NCBI RefSeq assembly: GCF_900101755.1
Contig: NZ_FNAE01000005.1
Span: 248,001 to 312,000, forward strand
Source of the DNA: Ectopseudomonas alcaliphila
Lineage (GTDB): Bacteria > Pseudomonadota > Gammaproteobacteria > Pseudomonadales > Pseudomonadaceae
DNA: 64,000 nucleotides
Direction: 5' to 3'
Made by a program: the position numbers and the translations under genes. A model generated the notes under the pieces. That model worked only from the letters and a program-made list of their open reading frames with translations. It was not told the origin of the DNA and made no database searches. Shown here piece by piece: positions 8,813-18,870 of this stretch (its first letter is position 1; each line of letters opens with the position of its first letter).

Positions 8813-9775
8813 ATGGATGCAGATCCGATACATACCCGAGACCTACATGAGCAGCGCCTGGCGGAGCAGGAGCGCGCCTTGCTGTTCACCGAAGCGCATG
8901 CCGGGTCGCGCAAGCCCCATGAACGTGACAACCCGCCGCCACGGGTATTGGAGGATCGGCGTATCCTGCTCGCCATCCGCTACATCGAGGCGCATCTGGA
9001 ACGACCGCTGTCCCTCGATCGCCTGGCTTCCCGCGCCCACCTCAGCACCTTCCACTTTCAGCGCCGCTTCCGCGAGGTGATGGGAGAGACCCCGAGCGAA
9101 TACATTCGCCGTACACGCCTCGACCGCGCCGCCATTCATCTACTGATCTACCCGGAACCGGTGCTCTCCATCGCCTTCTCGGTAGGCTACGCCAGCCATG
9201 AAGCCTTCATTCGCGCCTTTCACCGGCAGTTCGGCCTGACACCGACCCAGTACCGGCAGTTCGCCCGCCAGGCCAGTATTCCCACTACCGAGCAGGAGCA
9301 TCGACGAGCGCAAGCGGTACAAGTCGTCAGCCTGCACGATCGCCCCCTCGTCGCCATGCGCTTCTATGGCAGCTACGCGTGCGTCGCCGAGAACTGGCAA
9401 CGCTTCGCCGAAGAGTTGCAGCGGATCGGTTACCCGTTGGAGCAGGCCCAGGCCATCGGCGTGATTACCGACAACCCTGAAATCACGCCCAACGAACTGG
9501 TGCGTTATGACTGCGCGGTGCCCGATCTCGGTCATCCCATCGGGCGGTCGCCTCTGAGCCGCCTCACCCTGCCAGGTGGGCGCTATGCCTGCCTGGAACA
9601 TGACGCCCCCTACAGCGAAGTGTTCGCCGCTTACAGAGCGCTGGCCACGGCCTGGCCACAACGCTCTGGCGAGCGCTTCGTACCTCAGGGCGGCTACGAG
9701 CTCTATCGCGAGCCGCCATGGCAAGGCGACGGCTCCAGACAATGGCTGGATATCGCCCTGGGTCTGGAGAGTTGA
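8813..9775 (+). CDS. AraC-family regulator with GyrI-like ligand-binding domain
   Basis: A 320-residue protein with an AraC/XylS DNA-binding domain (about residues 50-150: LSLDRLASRAHLSTFHFQRRF and AFSVGYASHEAFIRAFHRQF form the two helix-turn-helix units) followed by a GyrI/SOUL-like effector-binding domain (about residues 165-320). This order matches Rob/SoxS-type regulators that sense small hydrophobic or drug-like molecules. The target genes are unknown. Codon 1 is the ATG at 8813; a poor Shine-Dalgarno leaves some doubt about the exact start. Confidence 0.88.
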   Translation: MDADPIHTRDLHEQRLAEQERALLFTEAHAGSRKPHERDNPPPRVLEDRRILLAIRYIEAHLERPLSLDRLASRAHLSTFHFQRRFREVMGETPSEYIRRTRLDRAAIHLLIYPEPVLSIAFSVGYASHEAFIRAFHRQFGLTPTQYRQFARQASIPTTEQEHRRAQAVQVVSLHDRPLVAMRFYGSYACVAENWQRFAEELQRIGYPLEQAQAIGVITDNPEITPNELVRYDCAVPDLGHPIGRSPLSRLTLPGGRYACLEHDAPYSEVFAAYRALATAWPQRSGERFVPQGGYELYREPPWQGDGSRQWLDIALGLES

Positions 9776-9900
9776 GACGCAAGAGCGCAAGAACTATCAA
9801 GCCGAAGTGGCCACGCCCTTCCTAAGCTACGCCCTTGTTTTCGACACGCACCAGACAACCCGTCTCGGAGACCGCGTGCAACAGATGGAAGCTGACCACC

Positions 9901-11565
9901 ATGCGTCTCGCCACGAGCCTGCTGTCCGTTGCACTGGTGCCGACCATCGGTTTTCTGCCTGCGCTGGCGCAAGCCGCCATCGTCCCGGACGCAGGCCAGG
10001 TTCAGCAGAGCCTCGAGCAGGCGCACCTGCAACTGCCAGAAAGGCAGCGTCTCGAACTCAACCTGCCCGACGCTCCAGTCGACCCCGCCGCCGAATCCGG
10101 CCCGCGTCTGTTGGTCAAGGGCTTCGTCTTCGATGGCAACCACGCCCTGACCAGCCCCGAGTTGCTCGAACTGCTCGCCGACCTTCCCGAGCGAGAGCTG
10201 ACGATCGGCCAATTGCAGGCCGCCGCCAATCGCATCACCCGCGTCTACCGTGAGCGCGGTTACCCGCTGGCACGCGCCTATCTGCCTGCCCAGGAGATCG
10301 ATGGCGGCATGGTCACAATCGCCGTGCTCGAAGGCCGCTACGGCCAGGTGCAGATCGACGATCAGGCCGGACTGAGTGGCAGCGCCCTCGCCCCCCTGGC
10401 GGCGCTGCAAGCCGGCGATGCGGTGCAGGCCAGGCCGCTCGAACGCAGCCTGTTGCTGCTGCAGGACACTCCCGGCGTCGAGGTGAAGTCCACCCTGCGC
10501 CCCGGTACCAGCACCGGCAGCACCGACCTGCTGGTGAATATCGAGCGCGCACCGCTGTTGTCCGGCTCCATCGACGCCGACAACTACGGCAATCGCTTCA
10601 CCGGTCAGTACCGCCTCGGCGGCACCCTCAACCTCAACAGCCCGCTGGGGCTGGGTGACCGCCTGACCCTCCGCGCCATGGGCTCGGACGAAGAACAGAA
10701 CTACGGTCGCATCGCCTATCAGCTGCCTGTCGGCCCCTGGTCAACTCAGCTCGGCGTGGCCTATTCGGATATGGACTATCAGCTGGCCAAGGACTTCGAA
10801 GACCTTGACGCCCATGGCAATGCGCGCATCGCCAGCGTCTTCGCCCTGCAACCGCTGGTGCGCTCGCGGGACTTCAGCCTCTATGCTCAGGTCCAGTTCG
10901 ACGACAAGCGCCTGCAGGACGATATCGACCTGTTCGACCAGAAGAACGCAAAACGCTCGCGCGTGGTCATCCTGACGCTCAACGGCAACAGCCGCGACAC
11001 CCTGCTCGGCGGTGGCGTCAACAGCTTCGCCCTGGCCTGGAGCCAGGGCAGCCTGAATCTCGATGACACCACTGCGCAACGCATCGACGATCTCACTGCC
11101 GGCACGGCCGGACGCTTCCACAAGCTCAACCCCAGCCTGGTACGCCTGCAGCGCCTGACCGAGCGCTTCAGCCTGTACACCCAGCTGCAAGGCCAATGGG
11201 CCGACGGCAACCTCGACAGTTCGGAAAAGCTCTACCTGGGCGGCGCCTACGGCGTGCGTGCCTATCCGCAGGGCGAAGCCTCCGGCGACCAGGGCTGGCT
11301 GGCCAATCTCGAACTGCGCTATGCGCTGACCGATACCTGGCAGCTCAGCACCTTCGTCGACCATGGCGAAGTGCGCCTGAACAAGGACACCTGGGCCTCC
11401 GGCGAGAATCATCGCAGCCTCTCCGGTGCCGGTCTGGGCGCACGCTGGGCGGCCCATGGCTGGCAGGTCAGCGCTGTGACCGCCTGGAAACTGGGCAACA
11501 CCGACCCGCAGAGCGATGTCGACCGCAGCCCGCGCGTATGGGCGCAGGTGGTGCGCTTCTTCTAA
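9901..11565 (+). CDS. ShlB/FhaC/HecB-type two-partner secretion transporter (TpsB)
   Basis: A 554-residue outer-membrane Omp85-superfamily transporter that exports the adjacent TpsA exoprotein. A signal peptide (about residues 1-26, ending ALAQA) is followed by POTRA domains (about 70-225; GFVFDGNHALTSPELLELL, AYLPAQEIDGGMVTIAVLEG) and a C-terminal 16-stranded barrel whose family motif region YLGGAYGVRAYPQGE is clear. It ends in Phe-Phe, as outer-membrane barrels do. The start at 9901 is chosen because it begins the signal peptide. The partner gene starts 76 bp downstream. Confidence 0.92.
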   Translation: MRLATSLLSVALVPTIGFLPALAQAAIVPDAGQVQQSLEQAHLQLPERQRLELNLPDAPVDPAAESGPRLLVKGFVFDGNHALTSPELLELLADLPERELTIGQLQAAANRITRVYRERGYPLARAYLPAQEIDGGMVTIAVLEGRYGQVQIDDQAGLSGSALAPLAALQAGDAVQARPLERSLLLLQDTPGVEVKSTLRPGTSTGSTDLLVNIERAPLLSGSIDADNYGNRFTGQYRLGGTLNLNSPLGLGDRLTLRAMGSDEEQNYGRIAYQLPVGPWSTQLGVAYSDMDYQLAKDFEDLDAHGNARIASVFALQPLVRSRDFSLYAQVQFDDKRLQDDIDLFDQKNAKRSRVVILTLNGNSRDTLLGGGVNSFALAWSQGSLNLDDTTAQRIDDLTAGTAGRFHKLNPSLVRLQRLTERFSLYTQLQGQWADGNLDSSEKLYLGGAYGVRAYPQGEASGDQGWLANLELRYALTDTWQLSTFVDHGEVRLNKDTWASGENHRSLSGAGLGARWAAHGWQVSAVTAWKLGNTDPQSDVDRSPRVWAQVVRFF

Positions 11566-11641
11566 CGCTCAGACCCTTGATGGTTACACCGCAGGCCGAA
11601 ACGCAACACTCCGCAGCCAGACGATTGATAAGGGGACATCC

Positions 11642-14600
11642 ATGAACCGCACCTACGCTCTGATCTGGAACCACGCCCTGGGCGCCTGGGCCGTCGCCCA
11701 TGAACACGCCCGCAAACGTGGCAAGGGCGCCGGTGCGGTATTGGCAGCGAGCCTCGTGCTGGCCGGCTCGGCCTTCGCCGCCGACCTGCCCACCGGCGGC
11801 CAGGTGGTCTCCGGCAGCGGCAGCATCAGTCAGCCCAACAGCCAGCAGATGATCATCGATCAGACCAGCAACAAGCTGGCCATCGACTGGCAGAGCTTCG
11901 ATATCGGCAGCGGCAACAAGGTGACCTTCAACCAGCCCGGCACCGACTCGATCGCCCTCAACCGGGTACTCGGTGCAGACGGCTCGAAAATCATGGGCCA
12001 GCTCGATGCCAATGGACGGGTATTCATCATCAATCCCAACGGCGTGCTGTTCGGCGCCGGGGCGCAGGTCAATGTCGGCGGCCTGGTGGCCTCCACCCTG
12101 GATCTGTCAGTGAGCGATTTCGAAGCGGGCAACTATGCCTTCAAAGGCAACGGCAGCAACGCTTCGGTGATCAACAATGGCCGCATCAGCGCCGCCGACG
12201 GCGGCAGTGTGGCCCTGCTCGGTGGCACGGTGAGCAACAACGGCGTGATCGTTGCCAACCAGGGCACGGTGGCCCTCGCCGCCGGTAATGCGGTGACCCT
12301 GGACTTCGCCGGTGACGGACTGCTCAACGTGCAGATCGACGAGGCGGTGAAGGACGCGTTGGTGGAAAACCGTCAGTTGATCCAGGCCGATGGCGGCCAC
12401 GTCATCCTTACCGCCAGCGCTGCCGATGCCCTGCTGCAGACGGTGGTCAACAACGAGGGCGTGATCCAGGCCCGCACCCTCGGCGAGAAGGAAGGCAGGA
12501 TCGTCCTGCTCGGCGACTTCGACGGCGGCACTGTGCAGGTTGCCGGCACCCTGGATGCCAGCGCGCCGGATGGCGGCAATGGCGGCTTTATCGACACCAG
12601 CGGTGCACACGTCAAAGTCGCTGAAGGCTCAAAAGTCACCACCAAGGCCGCGGCCGGGCAAACGGGCACCTGGCTGATCGACCCCACCGACTTCACCGTC
12701 AGCGCCGGCGGTGCCAGCCAGACCACCAGCGGCATCGGCGCCACCACCCTCAGCGCCAACCTGCAGAACACCAGCATCACCCTGGCCACGGTGGCAGGTG
12801 GCAGCGAAAACGGCGACATCAACGTCAATGCTGCCGTCAGCTGGAGCGCGAATACCACACTGACGCTCGATGCCCATGGGCGCATAAACGTCAACAAGGA
12901 CATCACCGCCAGTGGCGAAAATGCAGCGCTGGTATTGGCCTATGGCGATGGTTACAACCTGAACCAGGGCGCCCGCATCACCCTCTCGGGAGGCAATGCC
13001 GGGCTTAGTCTCGGCGGCATCGACTACACCCTGATTCGTGACCTCAGCGCCCTGCAAGGCATCTCGGGAAGCGGCCACTACGCACTCGCCATCGACCTCG
13101 ATGCCAGTACGACCAACACCTGGAACGCCGGAGCCGGCTTCGCTCCTATCGATGGCTTCAACGGCACGTTTGCCGGCCTCGGGCACACCATCGACAGCCT
13201 GGTCATCAATCGCCCGAGCGAGTCGACTGTCGGTCTGTTCGGCCTGACTGCAGCCACCCTCCGCGACCTGACCCTGTCCAATGCCTCCATCACTGGTGCA
13301 GCCACGGTGGGTGGGCTGGTGGCACGGCTGAGCAGTAACGCTGCCAGCCTGACCAATACCCATGTCACCGGGCAGGTATCTGCGCAGGGCGATAGGGTCG
13401 GCGGGCTGGTGGGCTGGAGCGATCAGGGCGTCGTCAGCCAGTCTTCCTCTACAGCCACGGTCAGCGGGGCGAGCGAGGTGGGTGGTTTGATCGGCCGTAA
13501 CCGTGCCGCCTCGGTCACGGACGCCTATGCAACGGGAGCGGTAACCGGTACGGGCAGTGCCATCGGTGGGCTGATCGGCAGCACCGTGCAGGGCACCACA
13601 TTGACCAATGTTTACGCCAGCGGCCGAGTGACCGGCACTGGCGGTCTGGTGGGGAATGTTGATGGCGACGGCGCTACGGTCACCAACAGCTACTGGGACA
13701 TGGATTCGACCGGCCAAGCAACCAGCGCTGCCGGCACTGGCATCGACTCCACCAATGCCCGCACCCAAGCCACCTATGCCGGCTTCGACTTCACCGATAC
13801 CTGGGTGATGTTCGAGGACGATACACGGCCCATGCTGCGCGGCGAGTACTCGACCACCCTCTTCACGCCCCACGCCCTGCAACTGATGGCGCTGGATCTG
13901 TCGGCCGACTACCGCCTGGGCGCCGACCTGAATCTCGGGGCGGCACTTGCAGCAGACGGCAATGGCTACTACAGCGATGTCTGGGGAGCGGCAGGGTTCA
14001 AACCGGTGGGCAACGCCAGCACCCCCTTTACCGGCTCGCTGGATGGTCAAGGCCACCTGATTCGCGACCTCAGGATCAATCGCGCAACCGAAAGCGAAGT
14101 CGCATTGATCGGGCAGACAGCCGCCGGGGCGCAGATTCACGACCTGGGAATGGTGGGTGGCAGCGTTCATGGCGGGTCCAATGCTGCCAGCCTGGTAGGC
14201 ATCAACTACGGCGGCATACTGAGCGACCTGCATACCAACGTCACCATCAGCTCCACTGAGCGCGGAGCGGGTGGCTTGGTGGCACGCAACCGGGACAACG
14301 GCATCATTCGCAACAGTTATGCCACTGGCGATGTCAGCGGCGCAGAGAATGTCGTCGGTGGACTGACCGGTGAAAACTGGGGCCTGGTGGAAAATTCCTA
14401 TGCCACGGGCAACGTCACCGGAGTCGTATTTACCGGCGGCCTCGTAGGGACCAACACCGGCACCATCCGCAACGTCTATGCCACCGGCCAGGTGCAGGGC
14501 ACACAGTATGTAGGCGGCCTGGCCGGTTATTCCGGCGGCTTGATCGAATACACCTACGCCACCGGCGGCGTGAGCGGGGTAACGTCCGTAGGGGGGTTGG

Positions 14601-15523
14601 TAGGCGATATATCAACCGGACGCGTAGCGGACTCGTTCTGGAATACCGACACCTTCACCGGCCCCGGCGCAGGCACCATTGGTGGATCTGCGACCGTGGA
14701 GAATCTACGCGGCCTGGACAGCACGGCGTTACGCGACGCCTCCAACTATGCCACCTGGAACCTGGCTACCAGCGGCGGCAGCAATGCAGTGTGGAGGATC
14801 TATGAGGGGCAAACTGCACCGCTGCTGCGCAGCTTCATGCAGAGCGTGACCGTCACAGCAACGGGCATCGGCAATAAAACCTACGATGGCCAGAACAGCG
14901 GCACCAGCGGCTATACAACGGATCTTGGCACTACCCTGGATGATGACCTGCTGCTTGGTAGCCTGACCTACTCCAGCGCCTCGCAGAACGCTGGCAGCTA
15001 CAGCACCACCGATGGTGGTCTCAGCCTGGGCGGGCTGTATTCGGGTCAGCAGGGCTACGACATCAGCTACGCCGATACCACCCTGACCATCGACAAGGCC
15101 GCACTCACCGTCACCGCCAACGACGCCAGCAAGACCTACGATGGCCTGGCCTTCACTGGCGGCAATGGCGTCAGCTACAGCGGCTTCGTCAATGGCGAGG
15201 ATGTCGGTGTGCTCGGCGGCACGCTGGTCTACGGTGGCAGCGCACAGGGCGCGGTCAATACCGGCAGTTACGCTATCAGCAGCCATGGCCTGACCTCTGG
15301 TAACTACGCCATCACCTTCGTAGACGGCACACTGACCATCAGCGGCCAACCCCAGGCCCAGCCGAGCAACCCGGCTGCAGAAGTACCTCAGGCCTACTCC
15401 AGCATTCTCGCCAGCTTGCAGCACAACATCGGTGACGATAACGCCCAGCCACCAAGCTTCGACTCCGGCGATCTCTACCGTATCGCGGATAGTGGCATCC
15501 GCTTGCCAGAAGGATTGGAATAA
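11642..15523 (+). CDS. Filamentous-haemagglutinin-type exoprotein (TpsA) with GLUG and MBG repeats
   Basis: A 1293-residue secreted adhesin-like protein. It has an extended signal peptide (ESPR, MNRTYALIWNHALGAWAVA) cleaved near residue 46, then a TPS domain (about 47-300) with the diagnostic NPNGVLFG at 131-138. A long beta-helical passenger contains GLUG-type repeats (VGGLVG/IGGLIG, about residues 553-673 and 870-986) and two MBG-type domains near the C terminus (KTYDGQ about 1078, KTYDGL about 1163). The mature protein appears to lack cysteines, so no C-terminal disulphide hook is seen; how it would stay on the surface is unclear. Start chosen at the ESPR methionine, after AAGGGGAC. Confidence 0.9.
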   Translation: MNRTYALIWNHALGAWAVAHEHARKRGKGAGAVLAASLVLAGSAFAADLPTGGQVVSGSGSISQPNSQQMIIDQTSNKLAIDWQSFDIGSGNKVTFNQPGTDSIALNRVLGADGSKIMGQLDANGRVFIINPNGVLFGAGAQVNVGGLVASTLDLSVSDFEAGNYAFKGNGSNASVINNGRISAADGGSVALLGGTVSNNGVIVANQGTVALAAGNAVTLDFAGDGLLNVQIDEAVKDALVENRQLIQADGGHVILTASAADALLQTVVNNEGVIQARTLGEKEGRIVLLGDFDGGTVQVAGTLDASAPDGGNGGFIDTSGAHVKVAEGSKVTTKAAAGQTGTWLIDPTDFTVSAGGASQTTSGIGATTLSANLQNTSITLATVAGGSENGDINVNAAVSWSANTTLTLDAHGRINVNKDITASGENAALVLAYGDGYNLNQGARITLSGGNAGLSLGGIDYTLIRDLSALQGISGSGHYALAIDLDASTTNTWNAGAGFAPIDGFNGTFAGLGHTIDSLVINRPSESTVGLFGLTAATLRDLTLSNASITGAATVGGLVARLSSNAASLTNTHVTGQVSAQGDRVGGLVGWSDQGVVSQSSSTATVSGASEVGGLIGRNRAASVTDAYATGAVTGTGSAIGGLIGSTVQGTTLTNVYASGRVTGTGGLVGNVDGDGATVTNSYWDMDSTGQATSAAGTGIDSTNARTQATYAGFDFTDTWVMFEDDTRPMLRGEYSTTLFTPHALQLMALDLSADYRLGADLNLGAALAADGNGYYSDVWGAAGFKPVGNASTPFTGSLDGQGHLIRDLRINRATESEVALIGQTAAGAQIHDLGMVGGSVHGGSNAASLVGINYGGILSDLHTNVTISSTERGAGGLVARNRDNGIIRNSYATGDVSGAENVVGGLTGENWGLVENSYATGNVTGVVFTGGLVGTNTGTIRNVYATGQVQGTQYVGGLAGYSGGLIEYTYATGGVSGVTSVGGLVGDISTGRVADSFWNTDTFTGPGAGTIGGSATVENLRGLDSTALRDASNYATWNLATSGGSNAVWRIYEGQTAPLLRSFMQSVTVTATGIGNKTYDGQNSGTSGYTTDLGTTLDDDLLLGSLTYSSASQNAGSYSTTDGGLSLGGLYSGQQGYDISYADTTLTIDKAALTVTANDASKTYDGLAFTGGNGVSYSGFVNGEDVGVLGGTLVYGGSAQGAVNTGSYAISSHGLTSGNYAITFVDGTLTISGQPQAQPSNPAAEVPQAYSSILASLQHNIGDDNAQPPSFDSGDLYRIADSGIRLPEGLE

Positions 15524-15626
15524 CTGATGCAAAGCAAGCGACAGCTGACAGTTTGCGGCCTGCCATGGGCCGAGACATCAGCGTCCTGGCAATACCCCGC
15601 CCCGTAGGGCGGAGCATGCTGTGTTG

Positions 15627-16469
15627 CTAGAAACCGCGGCGGTCCACCGACCACAGCAGGCTGGTGCACAGGCTGCACAGCGTGCCGTAGAAGGTGCCGC
15701 GGGCACTCTGGTCATCCATCAGCTGGAAGCGGAACCAGGCGGTGCTGGGGCCGCGGTAGGCGCCGCCGTCGCCGACTGGTTCGAAGTGACTGACGTAACG
15801 CCGCTCGCCCCAGAACACCGGCACGTTGGCGCGCAGGTAGACCGGCTGGGCATTGAGATAGGGGAATGCGATGGTGTCAGCGCCGCCGGACATCAGGAAC
15901 ATCGGGCCCTGCTGGCGGCGCTGCGAACTGCTGTCGTGACCCAGGCCGATGGTGTAGGGCTGGATCGGCGCCGTGGTGCGCACCCTCGTGTCCTGCCCGG
16001 CCATGATCGAACCGCCGCCGCCCTGGGAATGCCCCGAAGTACCGACTCGCCCGGTATTGAGCTTGCCGGCGTAGGTGCCGTAGGGGTTGTTGTTCTCCTG
16101 CACCAGATAGTCCAGGCAAGCCAGCATTTCCCGGCCCGTACCGGCGTTGGAGGTTTCCGCCGCCGCCACCACGAAACCGTGGCTGGCCCAGTGCGATAGC
16201 AAGCCGGCATAGGTCGACGGCCCGGTACCGGTGCCATTGCCCCAGAGAATCACCGGATGGCGCACGCCGCCCTGCCCCAGGTTACTGGGCCGGTAGATGC
16301 GACAGCTCGGCCCCTCGCTCTGGTTGCTGGTGGCGTAGGGACCACTGCGGTCGACATTGGCTACGGTCGGAAATGGCGCTCCCGGAGTGTCCGGCAGAGG
16401 AGCGGCCAGAGCGGTGGTGCAGACCAACAGGCAGGCGGCCGCCAGGCCACCGAGTTTCAAGTCGAGCAT
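15627..16469 (-). CDS. Secreted cutinase / polyester hydrolase
   Basis: A 280-residue alpha/beta hydrolase with a 22-residue signal peptide (cleavage after TTALA) and a 258-residue mature enzyme. The catalytic triad is Ser148 in GHSQG, Asp198 in GGADT and His228 in VSHFEP; subtracting 22 gives Ser126, Asp176 and His206, the numbering of the P. mendocina cutinase, and long segments match that enzyme from memory. Four cysteines in the mature protein could form two disulphides. It should hydrolyse cutin and short-chain esters, and relatives act on polyesters such as PET. The start at 16469 follows GAGGAA; the frame is open upstream without signal-peptide logic. It converges on the TpsA gene. Confidence 0.92.
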   Translation of the reverse strand: MLDLKLGGLAAACLLVCTTALAAPLPDTPGAPFPTVANVDRSGPYATSNQSEGPSCRIYRPSNLGQGGVRHPVILWGNGTGTGPSTYAGLLSHWASHGFVVAAAETSNAGTGREMLACLDYLVQENNNPYGTYAGKLNTGRVGTSGHSQGGGGSIMAGQDTRVRTTAPIQPYTIGLGHDSSSQRRQQGPMFLMSGGADTIAFPYLNAQPVYLRANVPVFWGERRYVSHFEPVGDGGAYRGPSTAWFRFQLMDDQSARGTFYGTLCSLCTSLLWSVDRRGF

Positions 16470-16910
16470 CGAAGGTTCCTCGTTCCATTGTTGTTGTACG
16501 AGTCGCCATCGCCCTGCGAACCACCACATCGGCAGGACGGCGCAGCACACATCCTTGCGCTGGCGAGTGCGGGCGCCGATGAAGCAGAGCGCACCATCAC
16601 GCAGCCTAGATGACCTGAAGGTCACGCCAGCAGTCGCACGAACGGCGCAACCGGATGAACGGCATCGCACCAAGGAACGACAGCCACCTGCACCGGCAAT
16701 CAGCCGCGCCTTGGCGCTGCGCCAGTGGCGGGAGTAGAATCGCAGCATTCCTCGCCACCATCCCCTGGCGGGCCCTGAGCACGGGCCAGACGCGCGCCCA
16801 CCCCGCGGCATCCTGCGGCCCCGCCGAACACACGGGCACCTTCCGTTTGCATCCGGTTCAGTCGACGCTCACCATACGAACATCACCTGATCAGACGCAG
16901 GAACCGTGTC
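16470..16910. other. 441-bp gene-free space between cutinase and ilvD
   Basis: The two flanking genes are divergent, so this stretch must hold promoters for both. A leftward frame from the cutinase gene is open across part of it but shows no protein-like composition. A TTGCAT / CATACG pair near 16847-16877 is a weak candidate ilvD promoter. No repeat, RNA gene or attenuator-like leader peptide is evident. Confidence 0.6.
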
Positions 16911-18749
16911 ATGCCCGATTACCGCTCGAAGACCTCCACCCACGGCCGTAACATGGCCGGCGCCCGCGCCCTGTGGCGCGCCACCGGGATGAAGGACGAA
17001 GACTTCAAGAAACCGATCATCGCCATCGCCAACTCCTTCACCCAGTTCGTGCCCGGCCACGTGCACCTGAAGGACCTGGGTCAACTGGTCGCCCGCGAGA
17101 TCGAGAAGCACGGCGGCGTGGCCAAGGAATTCAACACCATCGCCGTCGACGACGGCATCGCCATGGGCCATGACGGCATGCTCTATTCGCTGCCGAGCCG
17201 CGAGATCATCGCCGACTCCGTGGAGTACATGGTCAACGCCCACTGCGCCGACGCCATCGTCTGCATCTCCAACTGCGACAAGATCACCCCCGGCATGCTG
17301 ATGGCCGCCCTGCGCCTGAACGTGCCGGTAATCTTCGTCTCCGGTGGGCCGATGGAAGCCGGCAAGACCAAGCTGGCCAGCCACGGCCTGGACCTGGTCG
17401 ATGCCATGGTGATTGCCGCCGACTCGACCGCCTCGGACGAAAAAGTCGCCGAGTACGAGCGCAGCGCCTGCCCGACCTGCGGCAGCTGCTCCGGCATGTT
17501 CACTGCCAACTCGATGAACTGCCTGGTCGAAGCCCTGGGTCTGGCGCTGCCAGGCAACGGCTCGACCCTGGCCACCCACAGCGATCGTGAACAACTGTTC
17601 CTGCGCGCCGGTCGTCTGGCCGTCGAACTCTGCCAGCGTTACTACGGCGAAGGCGACGAGTCGGTGCTGCCGCGTAACGTCGCCAGCTTCAAGGCGTTCG
17701 AAAACGCCATGACCCTGGATATAGCCATGGGTGGCTCGACCAACACCATCCTGCACTTGCTGGCTGCAGCCCAGGAAGCGGAGATCGCCTTCGACCTGCG
17801 CGACATCGATCGCCTGTCGCGCAAGGTGCCGCAGCTGTGCAAAGTCGCGCCGAACATCCAGAAGTACCATATGGAAGACGTGCACCGCGCCGGCGGCATC
17901 TTCTCCATTCTCGGCGAGCTGGCGCGTGGCGGCCTGCTGCACACCGGGGTGCCCACCGTGCACACGCCGAACATGGCCGAAGCCATCGCCCAGTGGGATA
18001 TCACCCAGACCCAGGATGAAGCGGTCCATCACTTCTTCAAGGCTGGCCCTGCTGGCATCCCCACCCAGACCGCGTTCAGCCAGAGCACCCGCTGGGACAG
18101 CCTGGATGACGACCGCGAGAATGGTTGTATTCGTAGCGTCGAGCACGCTTATTCCCAAGAGGGTGGACTTGCGGTGCTGTACGGCAACATCGCCCTCGAT
18201 GGCTGCGTGGTGAAGACCGCCGGCGTCGACGAGTCGATCCACGTCTTCGAAGGCACCGCCAAGGTCTTCGAAAGCCAGGACAGCGCGGTCAAGGGCATCC
18301 TCGCCGACGAAGTGAAGGAAGGTGACATCGTCATCATCCGCTACGAAGGCCCGAAAGGCGGCCCGGGCATGCAGGAGATGCTCTATCCGACCAGCTACCT
18401 GAAGTCCAAGGGCCTGGGCAAGGCCTGCGCCCTGCTCACCGACGGTCGTTTCTCCGGCGGCACCAGCGGCCTGTCCATCGGCCACGCCTCGCCGGAAGCT
18501 GCCGCAGGCGGCGCCATCGGTCTGGTGCAGGACGGTGACAAAGTACTGATCGACATCCCCAACCGCAGCATCAACCTGCTGGTCAGCGATGACGAACTGG
18601 CCGCACGTCGCGCCGAGCAGGACAAGAAAGGCTGGAAGCCTGCCGCACCGCGCACCCGCAAGGTGACCACGGCACTCAAGGCCTACGCCCTGCTCGCCAC
18701 CAGCGCCGACAAGGGCGCAGTGCGTAACAAGGCAATGCTGGACGGCTGA
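16911..18749 (+). CDS. ilvD: Dihydroxy-acid dehydratase
   Basis: A 612-residue IlvD that dehydrates 2,3-dihydroxyisovalerate and 2,3-dihydroxy-3-methylvalerate in the branched-chain amino acid pathway. Iron-sulphur cluster cysteines are visible in [11 protein letters not shown] and [16 protein letters not shown], and the C-terminal region has the usual [14 protein letters not shown] motif. Length equals that of E. coli IlvD (616). The start at 16911 is preceded by CAGGAA. A strong terminator follows, so it is probably a single-gene unit. It shares a pathway with ilvA at 34255-35769. Confidence 0.97.
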   Translation: MPDYRSKTSTHGRNMAGARALWRATGMKDEDFKKPIIAIANSFTQFVPGHVHLKDLGQLVAREIEKHGGVAKEFNTIAVDDGIAMGHDGMLYSLPSREIIADSVEYMVNAHCADAIVCISNCDKITPGMLMAALRLNVPVIFVSGGPMEAGKTKLASHGLDLVDAMVIAADSTASDEKVAEYERSACPTCGSCSGMFTANSMNCLVEALGLALPGNGSTLATHSDREQLFLRAGRLAVELCQRYYGEGDESVLPRNVASFKAFENAMTLDIAMGGSTNTILHLLAAAQEAEIAFDLRDIDRLSRKVPQLCKVAPNIQKYHMEDVHRAGGIFSILGELARGGLLHTGVPTVHTPNMAEAIAQWDITQTQDEAVHHFFKAGPAGIPTQTAFSQSTRWDSLDDDRENGCIRSVEHAYSQEGGLAVLYGNIALDGCVVKTAGVDESIHVFEGTAKVFESQDSAVKGILADEVKEGDIVIIRYEGPKGGPGMQEMLYPTSYLKSKGLGKACALLTDGRFSGGTSGLSIGHASPEAAAGGAIGLVQDGDKVLIDIPNRSINLLVSDDELAARRAEQDKKGWKPAAPRTRKVTTALKAYALLATSADKGAVRNKAMLDG

Positions 18750-18769
18750 TTCGTCAGCGCGGCTACCGC

Positions 18770-18799
18770 AAAAAGCCCGACCTTGAGTCGGGCTTTTTG
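18770..18799 (+). terminator. Rho-independent terminator after ilvD
   Basis: AAAAAGCCCGAC and GTCGGGCTTTTT form a stem around a short loop with a U-run, 20 bp after the ilvD stop codon. The symmetric A-run makes it potentially bidirectional. Confidence 0.93.
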
Positions 18800-18870
18800 T
18801 TGGCGGAAGGTTTGCATCCGACGCTGCTCGCCAGCAAGCTGGCTCCTGCATCTGTGTACAGGAGTCCATC

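Noticed and set aside
12629..14233. 534-codon open frame antisense to the TpsA gene
   Set aside because: Arises from the repetitive GLUG coding sequence; no motif or ribosome-binding site.
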